64,000 nucleotides of DNA from Corynebacterium deserti GIMN1.010 (lineage in GTDB: Bacteria > Actinomycetota > Actinomycetes > Mycobacteriales > Mycobacteriaceae), in the NCBI RefSeq assembly GCF_001277995.1, contig NZ_CP009220.1, positions 1,798,001 to 1,862,000 of the forward strand, in the 5' to 3' direction. A program made the translations under genes and the position numbers. How positions within the stretch are numbered: the stretch's first letter is position 1; the number at the start of each line of letters is the position of its first letter. Shown here piece after piece: positions 30,624 through 39,783 of the stretch. The notes beneath the pieces were generated by a model. The model saw nothing but the letters and a program-made list of their open reading frames with translations, made no database searches and had not been told where the DNA came from.

Positions 30624-31550
30624 ATGCTTCGTTACGTCGGGCGACGATTGCTCCAAATGATTCCGGTCTTTTTCGGAGCAACTCTGCTGATTTACGCCCT
30701 CGTGTTCCTCATGCCTGGTGACCCAGTACAGGCATTGGGAGGTGACCGCGGCCTTACCGAGGCAGCGGCCGAGAGAATCCGCCAAGAATACAACTTGGAC
30801 AAACCATTCATCGTCCAATACCTGCTGTACATCAAAGGCATCTTCGTCCTTGATTTCGGAACTACCTTCTCTGGACAGCCAGTTATTGACGTGATGGCTC
30901 GGGCTTTCCCCGTCACCATCAAACTCGCCATCATGGCACTGCTGTTTGAAGCCATTTTCGGCATCATCTTCGGTGTTATCGCTGGCATCCGCCGCGGTGG
31001 TATCTTCGACTCCACCGTCCTCGTTCTGTCGCTGGTGGTCATCGCCGTTCCAACCTTCGTTATCGGCTTTGTCCTCCAGTTCCTCGTCGGCGTGAAATGG
31101 AGTCTACTCCCCGTGACCGTCGGCTCCAACACGTCATTCCAAGCACTGCTCATGCCCGCCATCGTGCTCGGTGCAGTGTCTTTTGCTTACGTCTTGCGCC
31201 TGACCCGCCAATCCGTCAGCGAAAACCTCCGCGCAGATTACGTTCGTACTGCACGCGCTAAGGGCATGTCCGGCTTTAGCGTGATGAACCGCCACGTTCT
31301 GCGTAACTCCCTGATCCCGGTTGCTACCTTCCTCGGAGCAGACCTGGGTGGACTTATGGGTGGTGCAATTGTCACCGAAGGTATCTTCGGCATCAATGGT
31401 GTCGGTGGCACCCTCTATCAGGCCATCTTGAAGGGTGAACCCACCACGGTTGTTTCTATCGTCACCGTTTTGGTGATCGTCTACATCATTGCCAATCTCG
31501 TCGTGGACCTGATCTACGCCGTTCTCGATCCGAGGATCCGTTATGCCTAA
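30624..31550 (+). CDS. oppB: Oligopeptide ABC transporter permease OppB
   Basis: A 308-residue DppB/OppB-type permease with six membrane spans: the N-terminal MLRYVGRRLLQMIPVFFGATLLIYALVFLMPGDP segment is diagnostic, and the EAA loop RADYVRTARAKGMSGFSVMNRHVLRNSLIPV is intact. It overlaps oppC by eight bases and forms the channel with it. Confidence 0.95.
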   Translation: MLRYVGRRLLQMIPVFFGATLLIYALVFLMPGDPVQALGGDRGLTEAAAERIRQEYNLDKPFIVQYLLYIKGIFVLDFGTTFSGQPVIDVMARAFPVTIKLAIMALLFEAIFGIIFGVIAGIRRGGIFDSTVLVLSLVVIAVPTFVIGFVLQFLVGVKWSLLPVTVGSNTSFQALLMPAIVLGAVSFAYVLRLTRQSVSENLRADYVRTARAKGMSGFSVMNRHVLRNSLIPVATFLGADLGGLMGGAIVTEGIFGINGVGGTLYQAILKGEPTTVVSIVTVLVIVYIIANLVVDLIYAVLDPRIRYA

Positions 31551-32577
31551 CAATGAATTCCCCCATAACCACTCTTTGGGCCAAGACGATCTCACCCCAG
31601 ATCAAGCCCAGTTCTTCCCTGCTGGCCGTGGCGAATCCCTCGTACGCCCAGGTCAAGAACACTTCATCGCCACCACTGATGAAACTGGTCTCGGAGCTGT
31701 CGACGCTGTCGCCGACGATTCCGCACCAACCTCTATGTGGGGCGAGGCATGGCGCGATCTTCGTCGCCGCCCACTCTTTTGGGTCTCGGCCATCCTCATC
31801 CTGTTGGCGCTGCTGCTCGCTGCAGTCCCACAGCTATTTACCTCGACCGACCCTCAGTACTGCGTCCTGGCAAACTCACTTGACGGCCCACAAGCTGGAC
31901 ACCCATTCGGCTTCGACCGCCAAGGCTGTGACATCTTCGCCCGCACCGTCTACGGTGCCCGCGCCTCAGTAGCAGTAGGTGTGCTCACTACCTTGCTTGT
32001 TGTCATCATTGGCACCGTCTTCGGCGCACTTGCTGGCTTCTTCGGCGGCATCATGGACACCATCTTGTCCCGTATCACCGACATGTTCTTCGCAATTCCT
32101 CTGGTTCTGGCAGCAATTGTTGTCATGCAGATGTTCAAGGAACACCGCACCATCGTCACCGTGGTTTTGGTGCTGGGACTATTCGGTTGGACCAACATTG
32201 CACGCATCACCCGTGGTGCTGTGATGACGGCAAAGAATGAAGAGTACGTTACCTCCGCCCGCGCTCTTGGTGCTTCCAAAGCAAAGATGCTGCTGTCCCA
32301 CATCATGCCAAACGCTGCTGCGCCGATCATCGTCTACGCAACTGTTGCGCTGGGTACCTTCATCGTGGCCGAGGCAACACTATCGTTCCTGGGTATCGGA
32401 CTTCCACCATCAATCGTCTCGTGGGGTGCAGACATTGCAAAAGCACAGACCTCCCTGCGAACCCAACCAATGGTGCTGTTCTACCCTGCAATGGCACTGG
32501 CACTAACCGTTTTGAGCTTCATCATGATGGGCGATGTCGTCCGCGACGCTCTGGATCCTAAGTCGAGGAAGCGATGA
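31543..32577 (+). CDS. oppC: Oligopeptide ABC transporter permease OppC
   Basis: A 344-residue DppC/OppC-type permease. It has an N-terminal hydrophilic extension of about 65 residues before EAWRDLRRRPLFWVSAILILLALLLAAVPQLF, six membrane spans and the EAA loop NEEYVTSARALGASKAKMLLSHIMPNAAAPI. It overlaps the next ATPase gene by four bases (ATGA), so oppB-oppC-oppD are translationally coupled. Confidence 0.95.
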   Translation: MPNNEFPHNHSLGQDDLTPDQAQFFPAGRGESLVRPGQEHFIATTDETGLGAVDAVADDSAPTSMWGEAWRDLRRRPLFWVSAILILLALLLAAVPQLFTSTDPQYCVLANSLDGPQAGHPFGFDRQGCDIFARTVYGARASVAVGVLTTLLVVIIGTVFGALAGFFGGIMDTILSRITDMFFAIPLVLAAIVVMQMFKEHRTIVTVVLVLGLFGWTNIARITRGAVMTAKNEEYVTSARALGASKAKMLLSHIMPNAAAPIIVYATVALGTFIVAEATLSFLGIGLPPSIVSWGADIAKAQTSLRTQPMVLFYPAMALALTVLSFIMMGDVVRDALDPKSRKR

Positions 32578-34307
32578 CCAACACCACCTCCAACACTCCA
32601 GCCCCCAACCACGAGGGCCAGAAACCACTGCTTGAGCTGAAGGATCTCAAGATCTCCTTCACTTCTTCCACAGGTGTTGTCGACGCCGTCCGCGGCGCCA
32701 ACCTCACCATCTACCCGGGCCAGTCTGTCGCCATTGTGGGTGAATCCGGATCGGGTAAATCCACCACCGCGATGTCGATCATCGGTTTGCTGCCAGGTAC
32801 CGGCAAAGTCACCGAAGGTTCTATTACCTTCGATGGCCAAGACATCACCCATCTCAACAACAAGCAGATGGAGAAGTTCCGCGGCTCCGAGATCGGTCTC
32901 GTTCCGCAGGACCCCATGACCAACCTCAACCCGGTGTGGCGTATTGGCACCCAGGTCAAGGAATCCCTGCGCGCCAACAATGTCGTCCCAGGTTCTGAGA
33001 TGGACAAGCGTGTGGCCGAGGTGCTTGCTGAAGCTGGTCTCCCCGATGCTGAACGACGCGCCAAGCAGTACCCACACGAGTTTTCCGGTGGCATGCGACA
33101 GCGCGCACTCATCGCCATCGGCTTGGCGGCACGCCCCAAGCTGCTCATCGCCGATGAGCCAACCTCTGCGTTGGATGTGACAGTGCAGCGCCAGATCCTG
33201 GATCACCTGGAAACTCTCACCAACGATCTGGGTACGGCTGTGCTGTTTATTACTCACGACCTGGGTCTTGCCGCTGAGCGTGCAGATCACCTCGTGGTTA
33301 TGCACCGTGGACGGATTGTAGAATCCGGCCCATCGCTAAAGATCCTGCGCAATCCACAGCACCCATACACTCAGCGCTTGGTTAAGGCTGCTCCATCGCT
33401 TGCTTCTGCTCGTATTCAAAGCGCACAGGAGCAAGGCATTGAATCTGCCGAACTGCTCACCGCAACCGCAGATGGCGTCTCCCCTGAGATGGAAGAAAAG
33501 GTCATCGAGGTGAAAAACCTCTCCAAGGAGTTTGATATCCGAGGAGCACGCGGTGACAAGAAAAAGCTCAAGGCTGTCGACGACGTCTCCTTCTTTGTCC
33601 GCAAAGGCACCACCACTGCCCTCGTGGGTGAATCCGGTTCCGGTAAGTCCACTGTGGCCAACATGGTGCTCAACCTTCTGGACCCTACTAGCGGCCAGGT
33701 GCTCTACAACGGCATAGATCTCACCACGTTGAGTAACAAAGAGATCTTCCAAATGCGTCGCAAACTGCAGGTGGTGTTCCAGAACCCATACGGTTCGCTG
33801 GATCCGATGTACTCCATTTATCGATGCATCGAAGAGCCACTGACCATCCACAAGGTGGGTGGTGACCGCAAGGCTCGTGAAGCACGCGTGGCGGAACTCT
33901 TGGACATGGTGTCCATGCCTCGGTCCACCATGCGCCGTTACCCTAACGAGCTGTCCGGTGGTCAGCGCCAGCGCATCGCAATTGCCCGCGCATTGGCATT
34001 GAACCCAGAAGTGATCGTGCTCGATGAAGCTGTCTCTGCTCTAGACGTGCTCGTCCAGAACCAGATCCTCAAGCTGTTGGCTGAGCTTCAGCAGGATCTG
34101 AAACTCACCTACTTGTTCATCACCCACGATTTGGCTGTTGTTCGACAGACCGCCGACGATGTTGTGGTGATGCAAAAGGGCCGCATCGTGGAGAAGGGTC
34201 GCACCGACGACATCTTCAACGACCCTCAGCAGCAGTACACCCGCGATCTCATAAACGCGGTTCCCGGCTTAGGCATTGAGTTGGGCACCGGAGAAAACCT
34301 GGTGTAA
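32574..34307 (+). CDS. oppD: Oligopeptide ABC transporter, fused OppD-OppF ATPase
   Basis: A single 577-residue chain holds both ATPase halves. Each has its own Walker A (GESGSGKST near residue 60 and again near 350), signature (FSGGMRQR in the first, LSGGQRQR in the second) and Walker B (LLIADEPTSALD; VIVLDEAVSALD). In the second half the Walker B glutamate is followed by AVSALD as in OppF. Fusion is common in actinobacteria. It energises the OppBC channel. The gene ends the operon at a strong terminator. Confidence 0.95.
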   Translation: MTNTTSNTPAPNHEGQKPLLELKDLKISFTSSTGVVDAVRGANLTIYPGQSVAIVGESGSGKSTTAMSIIGLLPGTGKVTEGSITFDGQDITHLNNKQMEKFRGSEIGLVPQDPMTNLNPVWRIGTQVKESLRANNVVPGSEMDKRVAEVLAEAGLPDAERRAKQYPHEFSGGMRQRALIAIGLAARPKLLIADEPTSALDVTVQRQILDHLETLTNDLGTAVLFITHDLGLAAERADHLVVMHRGRIVESGPSLKILRNPQHPYTQRLVKAAPSLASARIQSAQEQGIESAELLTATADGVSPEMEEKVIEVKNLSKEFDIRGARGDKKKLKAVDDVSFFVRKGTTTALVGESGSGKSTVANMVLNLLDPTSGQVLYNGIDLTTLSNKEIFQMRRKLQVVFQNPYGSLDPMYSIYRCIEEPLTIHKVGGDRKAREARVAELLDMVSMPRSTMRRYPNELSGGQRQRIAIARALALNPEVIVLDEAVSALDVLVQNQILKLLAELQQDLKLTYLFITHDLAVVRQTADDVVVMQKGRIVEKGRTDDIFNDPQQQYTRDLINAVPGLGIELGTGENLV

Positions 34308-34321
34308 CCCCTAACAAAAGC

Positions 34322-34355
34322 TGCCCCGCCCCACGAATCATCGTGGGGCGGGGCA
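34322..34355. terminator. Bidirectional terminator between opp and proS
   Basis: A perfect 15-bp GC-rich stem with a four-base loop (34322-34336 with 34341-34355). It is followed by TCTTTG on the plus side and CTTTTGTT on the minus side, so it serves both convergent units. Confidence 0.92.
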
Positions 34356-34379
34356 TCTTTGTAAACGATCTAAGACAGA

Positions 34380-36146
34380 CTAAGCGCGAGCCTTAGCAAC
34401 CATCGAGACGATCTCTTCAACGGCCTTGTCTGCATCAAGTTCAGACTTCTCGCCACCGCGAACACGCAGCTCCACCTTGCCGTCGGCGTAGCCCCGACCA
34501 AGGATCAACGCAAAAGGCATTCCGAGAAGCTCGGCGTCCTTGAACTTCACGCCGGGGCTGACCTTGGGTCGGTCGTCGAAAAGCACTTCCAAGCCTGCGG
34601 CAGACAGCTCTACCGCAAATCGCTCTGCGGCCTCAATTGCTGCGGCGTCCTTATTAGCTGCTACAACGTGTACCTGGTAGGGGGCGACCTCGACGGACCA
34701 ATTCAAGCCGGCGTCGTCGTGGCGCTGCTCAGCGAGCACGGCGAGAAGACGGGAAACGCCCACACCGTAGGACCCCATGGTGGGGATGGCGCGCTTGCCG
34801 TTTTCATCTAGAATCTGCACGTCAAACGCTTCGGTGTACTTGCGTCCGAGCTGGAAGATGTGACCGATCTCGATGCCACGAGCAAGAGTCAAGGTGCCTT
34901 CGCCTTCAGGTGCTGGGTCACCTTCCTTGATTTCGGCGGCTTCGATGAAGCCGTCTGGGGTGAAATCGCGGCCAGCAACGAGGCCCACCACGTGGCGTTC
35001 CTTTTCATCGGCGCCGGTGATCCAGGAAGTACCGGTGGCAACGCGAGGATCTGCCAAGACCTTTAGGCCATTCTTGGCCAGGCCAACGGGTCCGACGTAG
35101 CCCTTGACCAAGAATGGGTTCTTGGCAAAGTCAGATTCCACGGCGAGTTCAACTTCAGCAGGCTCAAGGGACGCCTCAAGGCGCTTCATGTCTACTTCGC
35201 GGTCGCCAGGAACGAGGATGCCGGTTAGCTCCCACTCATCTTCACCTGGCTGGCGAACCTTAACCACGATGCACTTGAGGGTGTCAGCGGCGGTGACATC
35301 GCGGCCGTCGATCGATACGTTGATGGAGTTTGCCCACTCCACCAGTGCGTCGATGGTTTCAGACACTGGGGTCTCGTGAACAACTGCTTCAGGAAGGCCG
35401 TTAATGTCACGCTCAACACCTGGTTGGGTGATAACAGCTTCCACGTTCGCAGCATAGTTTCCAGAGGTGGAACGCACGAAGGTGTCTTCGCCGTTTTGGG
35501 ACACAGCGAGGAATTCCTCAGAGGCGGAACCGCCCATAGCGCCAGAGGTTGCCTTGCAGATGGCGTATTCAATGCCCAGGCGATCGAAAATACGCTGGTA
35601 AGCGCCGCGGTGGCGCTGGTAGGACTCCTCCAGGCCCTCATCAGTCATGTCGAAGGAGTAGGAATCCTTCATTACAAACTCGCGTCCACGAAGGATGCCT
35701 GCGCGTGGGCGTTCCTCATCGCGGTACTTGGTCTGGATTTGGTACAGGGTGACAGGGAAATCCTTGTACGAGCTGTAAAGATCCTTCACAGTGGAGGCAA
35801 ACATTTCCTCATGTGTTGGTCCCAGAAGGTAATCCGCGCCCTTGCGGTCCTTCAAGCGGAATAGCGCGTCACCGTATTCGGTCCAACGCTGGGTAGTTTC
35901 ATAAGGCTCACGTGGCAGCAGCGCTGGGAACAGCAATTCCTGTCCACCAATGGCATCCATTTCCTCGCGTACAACAGTTTCAATGTTGCGCAGTGCGCGC
36001 AGGCCGAGTGGCAACCAGGAATACACACCTGGTGCTACACGACGAATATATCCTGCACGGACGAGCAGCTTGTGGCTTGGTACTTCTGCATCTGCAGGGT
36101 CTTCGCGCAGGGTGCGCAAAAACAGCGTGGAAAGACGTGTGATCAT
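34380..36146 (-). CDS. proS: Prolyl-tRNA synthetase
   Basis: A 588-residue class II synthetase of the bacterial type with the editing (INS/YbaK-like) insertion between motifs 2 and 3. Start [21 protein letters not shown], motif 1 region [18 protein letters not shown], and the anticodon-binding domain near the C-terminus are all present. The start at 36146 is preferred over an ATG three codons upstream. It is convergent with the opp operon and divergent from yaaA. Confidence 0.96.
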   Translation of the reverse strand: MITRLSTLFLRTLREDPADAEVPSHKLLVRAGYIRRVAPGVYSWLPLGLRALRNIETVVREEMDAIGGQELLFPALLPREPYETTQRWTEYGDALFRLKDRKGADYLLGPTHEEMFASTVKDLYSSYKDFPVTLYQIQTKYRDEERPRAGILRGREFVMKDSYSFDMTDEGLEESYQRHRGAYQRIFDRLGIEYAICKATSGAMGGSASEEFLAVSQNGEDTFVRSTSGNYAANVEAVITQPGVERDINGLPEAVVHETPVSETIDALVEWANSINVSIDGRDVTAADTLKCIVVKVRQPGEDEWELTGILVPGDREVDMKRLEASLEPAEVELAVESDFAKNPFLVKGYVGPVGLAKNGLKVLADPRVATGTSWITGADEKERHVVGLVAGRDFTPDGFIEAAEIKEGDPAPEGEGTLTLARGIEIGHIFQLGRKYTEAFDVQILDENGKRAIPTMGSYGVGVSRLLAVLAEQRHDDAGLNWSVEVAPYQVHVVAANKDAAAIEAAERFAVELSAAGLEVLFDDRPKVSPGVKFKDAELLGMPFALILGRGYADGKVELRVRGGEKSELDADKAVEEIVSMVAKARA

Positions 36147-36233
36147 GAGTGACAAATATACCCTCTCACTACTACTTCATCTGCCCAGCCCCCTTAAAAA
36201 ATGTGCCAGGTGGGCTCAAGTATCCTCAAGAAC

Positions 36234-36971
36234 ATGCTTATTGTGTTGCCTCCCTCTGAAACCAAGACCCCTGGCGGCGCCGGCGAACCTTTGGATTTTG
36301 AGCGCTTAAGCTTTCCTCAACTCACCTCTACACGCACAAAAATTGCCGCTGACCTGCAAGCGCTCAAGGTCGAGGACGCTCTTAAAATCTTGGGGATTTC
36401 CGACAACCTTCGCTCGGAGGCTGAGGCCAACACGCATCTGTTCACCAGCCCCACCATGCCTGCGATCTTCCGCTACTCCGGCGTGCTCTATGACGCCCTC
36501 GACGCCACCACTCTGCCCCCGGAATCGCTTAATCGGCTTGCCATCGGCTCCGCACTCTTCGGCGTTGTGCGGGCAACTGATCCCATCCCCCATTACCGCC
36601 TGTCGGGCGGCACCAAAATCCCCACGGCCACCGGCGAGCTGCCAACGCTCAAGGCACGCTGGGGTAACGGCATCACCGAGGCGCTTATCGACGAAAACCA
36701 GCTCGTCATCGATCTCCGCAGCGGAACCTATCAGCAGCTGGGTCGCCTAAAAAATGCTGTCACTGTACGCGTGGAATCCGTCCTTGAAGACGGCTCCCGC
36801 AAGGTAGTCAGTCACTTCAACAAACACTACAAAGGCGAACTCGCCCGTGTCCTCGCCGTATCGGCCGAGGATGCACACGACGCTGCGGATGTGATGCGCA
36901 TTGCCTTGAAGGCAGGCCTTGTGATTGAGGACAACCCCAACCACAAGGAAACCCTCACCATGGTGGTTTAG
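36234..36971 (+). CDS. yaaA: Peroxide stress protein YaaA family
   Basis: The 245-residue protein begins MLIVLPPSETKT, the signature start of the YaaA/DUF328 family, and continues with LFTSPTMPAIFRYSGVLYDALD and a C-terminal HFNKHYKGELARVL region. E. coli YaaA lowers intracellular free iron under hydrogen peroxide stress. Function here is assigned by family only. Its stop overlaps the stop of the convergent VWA gene by four bases. Confidence 0.88.
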   Translation: MLIVLPPSETKTPGGAGEPLDFERLSFPQLTSTRTKIAADLQALKVEDALKILGISDNLRSEAEANTHLFTSPTMPAIFRYSGVLYDALDATTLPPESLNRLAIGSALFGVVRATDPIPHYRLSGGTKIPTATGELPTLKARWGNGITEALIDENQLVIDLRSGTYQQLGRLKNAVTVRVESVLEDGSRKVVSHFNKHYKGELARVLAVSAEDAHDAADVMRIALKAGLVIEDNPNHKETLTMVV

Positions 36972-37618
36972 GCGTTAATCACCATCTTGATGTGCTCGGC
37001 ACTTAAATCGCGCAAACGCACGCACACCCCGCCGAGCATCTCTGCCAGCACCGATGCCTTTTCTTTACGAACCTTCAATCGACCTTCGCAGTCGATCACC
37101 ACATTTCCTGACAGCTTGGACTTCACCACTGCTTGCGCCGCTGTGGCGATACCCTTCTCCCCGGCATCAGACGTGTCTTGGCCATCGGTGAGCACGATGA
37201 GTATTGCTCGGCGGCCGGGTTCTTTTCGGCGTTCCCGCTCCATCAAATCCTTTGCCATGAACAAGCCCTCTGCCAGTGGTGTGCGACCACCCATTGGCAT
37301 ATCTTTGAGCTTTAGTTGAGCACGCTCCACCGAGTTCGTCGGCGGTAACACCAACGTTGGTTTATTGCCGTTGACAGCAATGACCGCGACTTTGTCCCGT
37401 CGCTGGTAGGCATCGCCCAACATCGAGGTGATGGTGCCCGTGACAGCACGCACCCTCGACTTAGCAGCCATGGAGCCGGAGGTATCAACTACAAACACGA
37501 TGAGGTTTGATTCCCTGCCTCGGCGCAAGGATCCACGCAGGTCTTCTGGCCGGAAATCGACAACACCCTCCACAATTTTCGCCCCGCGTTCTGTGGCAGC
37601 CATGAGCGTGCCCACCAA
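36968..37618 (-). CDS. VWA-domain (BchD/ChlD-like) part of a chelatase protein
   Basis: This frame encodes a von Willebrand A domain with the MIDAS motif VDTSGSMAA, then TGGRTPLAEGL-like MGGRTPLAEGLFMAK and LIVLTDGQDTS, as in the D subunit of magnesium/cobalt chelatases. The first conventional start is a TTG at 37618, but the frame is open and clearly protein-like up to 37768 (for example GRRSQAYSHIGANVRAT), with no ATG, GTG or TTG in that stretch. The conserved Gly-Arg-Arg segment would therefore be lost if translation began at 37618. The upstream AAA gene ends in another frame inside this stretch. The combined product (about 623 residues) would match the single fused chelatase of mycobacteria, so a +1 frameshift, natural or an error, is likely. 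Confidence 0.8.
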   Translation of the reverse strand: MVGTLMAATERGAKIVEGVVDFRPEDLRGSLRRGRESNLIVFVVDTSGSMAAKSRVRAVTGTITSMLGDAYQRRDKVAVIAVNGNKPTLVLPPTNSVERAQLKLKDMPMGGRTPLAEGLFMAKDLMERERRKEPGRRAILIVLTDGQDTSDAGEKGIATAAQAVVKSKLSGNVVIDCEGRLKVRKEKASVLAEMLGGVCVRLRDLSAEHIKMVINA

Positions 37619-37733
37619 GTTGATGCCATGGCCTCCCTTGGTGGCGCGGACGTTTGCGCCAATGTGAGAATACGCCTGCGATCTGCGTCCGGGCGTCGAG
37701 TTTTCTTCACCGACTGTCTGCAGTTTGAGGTGT

Positions 37734-38840
37734 CTAGGAGCGAAAGGGCTCGCCGGTTCCGGCAGTACCTACCTTTCCGGTGGTCTGCGCAGAAGCCTGG
37801 GCAGTTCCGTGCATGCCGTCTTCATCAGTGGGTTGATCCGTGTCGGTGTAAGCCTCTGCCCCGGTTTCCTCATCGGTGATTTTTGCAGCAGGCCCTTTTT
37901 CCTCGTTGTCTTTGAAGAAGTTGCGTGCTTCCTGCAAAGTCTCCTGCAGGTAGCGTTCTTCCATCTCAGGGGCGTCGAAAGGATTACGACGGCGACGGTG
38001 TGGCAGCGCCAAACGAGCAGCGGTTTCTACATCATCTTCGGTTACTACCGTGCGCCCCTCCCATGCGGCGTGAGCCAGTGCAGTTCGGGTAATCACAAGG
38101 TCAGCGCGCATGCCATCAACTTCCATGCGGGAACACAACCACGCAATCTGATTGAGGATCAGATCAGGCAACTCCACCGCAAGCAACAAATCTTTTGCTG
38201 CTGCCATGCGATCGGAAATTTCCTGATCCTGACCTTCCCACTGCGCAATAAACTGCTCGGGGGCGTTTTCAAAGGCGAGTCGACGCTTAATGATGCTTAC
38301 GCGAACATCCGGAACCGTCGATGCTGCCACATCCACTGCTAAGCCAAAACGGTCCAACAGCTGCGGGCGAAGCTCTCCCTCTTCAGGATTCATCGTGCCA
38401 ACGAGGACGAAGTTGGCGGGCGAAGAATGGGAAATGCCATCGCGTTCAATGCTCACGCGACCGCTGGCAGCAGCATCAAGTAGAGCATCGACCAGGTGAT
38501 CAGCAAGCAAGTTTACTTCATCGACGTACAAAACGCCGCCATCTGCTTGAGCAAGCAGGCCCGGCTGATATTCAGCACGACCAGTTGTCAGAACTGTCTC
38601 CATGTTGAGTGACCCCACCACGCGGTCCTCCGTAGAGCCCAGGGGAAGGTTCACCAAGGGAGCATCGCCTAAAAGTCCTGCGAAGGCACGCACAGTGGTG
38701 GTTTTCGCTGTGCCTTTTTCACCTCTGATAACCAAGCCACCGATGCGCGGCGAGATAGCAGTCAAGATGAGTGCCAAGCGCAGCTTATCTTGACCCACCA
38801 CGGCAGAAAACGGATAACGGATCACTTTGTGTGAGGTCAT
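37734..38840 (-). CDS. AAA ATPase, BchI/ChlI-like magnesium chelatase subunit
   Basis: The 368-residue protein has Walker [10 protein letters not shown], the Walker B region [20 protein letters not shown] and the sensor segment [24 protein letters not shown], as in the I subunit of chelatases. The C-terminal 60 residues form an acidic linker (about DNEEKGPAA to EPFRS) such as joins the AAA and VWA parts in fused homologues. Corynebacteria make no chlorophyll, so cobalt or another metal, or an AAA/VWA chaperone role, is more likely. It lies downstream of the uroporphyrinogen methyltransferase gene, fitting a siroheme or cobalamin-related setting. Confidence 0.85.
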   Translation of the reverse strand: MTSHKVIRYPFSAVVGQDKLRLALILTAISPRIGGLVIRGEKGTAKTTTVRAFAGLLGDAPLVNLPLGSTEDRVVGSLNMETVLTTGRAEYQPGLLAQADGGVLYVDEVNLLADHLVDALLDAAASGRVSIERDGISHSSPANFVLVGTMNPEEGELRPQLLDRFGLAVDVAASTVPDVRVSIIKRRLAFENAPEQFIAQWEGQDQEISDRMAAAKDLLLAVELPDLILNQIAWLCSRMEVDGMRADLVITRTALAHAAWEGRTVVTEDDVETAARLALPHRRRRNPFDAPEMEERYLQETLQEARNFFKDNEEKGPAAKITDEETGAEAYTDTDQPTDEDGMHGTAQASAQTTGKVGTAGTGEPFRS

Positions 38841-38958
38841 GACAGTCCTTTAAAGAACTGCTGAAATGTGAAAAGGCGTGGCCAGGCACACCCATGGAGG
38901 GTCACCTTAGCCGGTTCCAACAATCTGCAATAAAGCTTTGTGGGAAATCACCCCCACA

Positions 38959-38983
38959 TTGATTAGTCGTCTGCACTAATTAA
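38959..38983. promoter_or_regulatory. Dyad upstream of the chelatase gene
   Basis: TTGATTAGT-N7-ACTAATTAA is a 9-bp inverted repeat with one mismatch overlapping the cobA stop codon and about 120 bases before the chelatase start. It has the shape of a repressor operator; as a terminator it would be weak. Confidence 0.4.
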
Positions 38984-39729
38984 AGCCCTGCAACTTGACC
39001 AATTACGTACACGGCAGGTGGGTTGATCTCTTCCGATACCATAACTTCACCCAGGGTCGCGAGAGTACAGCGGACAGACCGCTGCCCCTCGGTCGTGCCT
39101 TCTTGGATGACAGCAGCTGGCGTATCGCCTGGAAGACCACCGTCGATAAGCGCCTGAGCAATTGAGCCTGCGTTTTTCACTCCCATGATCACCGAAATCG
39201 TTCCACCAGATTGTGCAAGTGCTGACCAATCAACCAGTGACTTCGCATGGCCTGGAGGCAGATGCCCAGAAACGACAGTAAACGAATGCACCACTCCTCT
39301 ATTGGTGATGGGAATGCCCGCGACAGCAGGCACAGACACCGCACTAGTCACACCAGGAATAACCTCACACTCAATGCCATGTTCCGCTAGGTACTCCAAT
39401 TCCTCAAAGCCTCGACCAAACACATACGGATCGCCACCTTTGAGGCGAACAACTTTCAGCCCTTGTTTCGCGTATTCAACCAGCATTTCATTGGTGCGTT
39501 CCTGGGTTACCTGGCGGCCGTAGGGAAGTTTTGACACATCGACAACGATCTTGGAGGAGACGTTGCAAAGCTTTTCTAGCTCTGCAGTGGGGCCTAGGTG
39601 ATCAGCCAAAATAACGTCGGCCTCTTGCAGCCTGTTCATACCGCGCACCGTAATTAAGTCCCATGCGCCAGGCCCACCACCAATCAAGCTCACTGGGTGG
39701 AGGGGGCTAGGTGAGTGCGTTGATGTCAT
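38980..39729 (-). CDS. cobA: Uroporphyrinogen-III C-methyltransferase
   Basis: SUMT methylates uroporphyrinogen III at C2 and C7 to precorrin-2, the entry to siroheme and cobalamin. The 249-residue protein has the family motifs SLIGGGPGAWDLIT, VRLKGGDPYVFGRG and the IPGVTSAVSVPA loop. It is the single-domain type without the CysG dehydrogenase half. It is divergent from selO with 54 bases between starts; TAAGAT at 39743-39738 lies eight bases before its ATG. In C. glutamicum siroheme is needed for sulfite and nitrite reduction. Confidence 0.92.
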   Translation of the reverse strand: MTSTHSPSPLHPVSLIGGGPGAWDLITVRGMNRLQEADVILADHLGPTAELEKLCNVSSKIVVDVSKLPYGRQVTQERTNEMLVEYAKQGLKVVRLKGGDPYVFGRGFEELEYLAEHGIECEVIPGVTSAVSVPAVAGIPITNRGVVHSFTVVSGHLPPGHAKSLVDWSALAQSGGTISVIMGVKNAGSIAQALIDGGLPGDTPAAVIQEGTTEGQRSVRCTLATLGEVMVSEEINPPAVYVIGQVAGL

Positions 39730-39771
39730 GGCTAATTATCTTAGTCGCACCTACCTCGGCGTTTAGAACAC

Positions 39772-39777
39772 TAGGCT
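39772..39777 (+). promoter_or_regulatory. -10 box before selO (leaderless)
   Basis: TAGGCT followed by six bases and the ATG at 39784, the same layout as at 10520. Confidence 0.45.
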
Positions 39778-39783
39778 GGAGCT

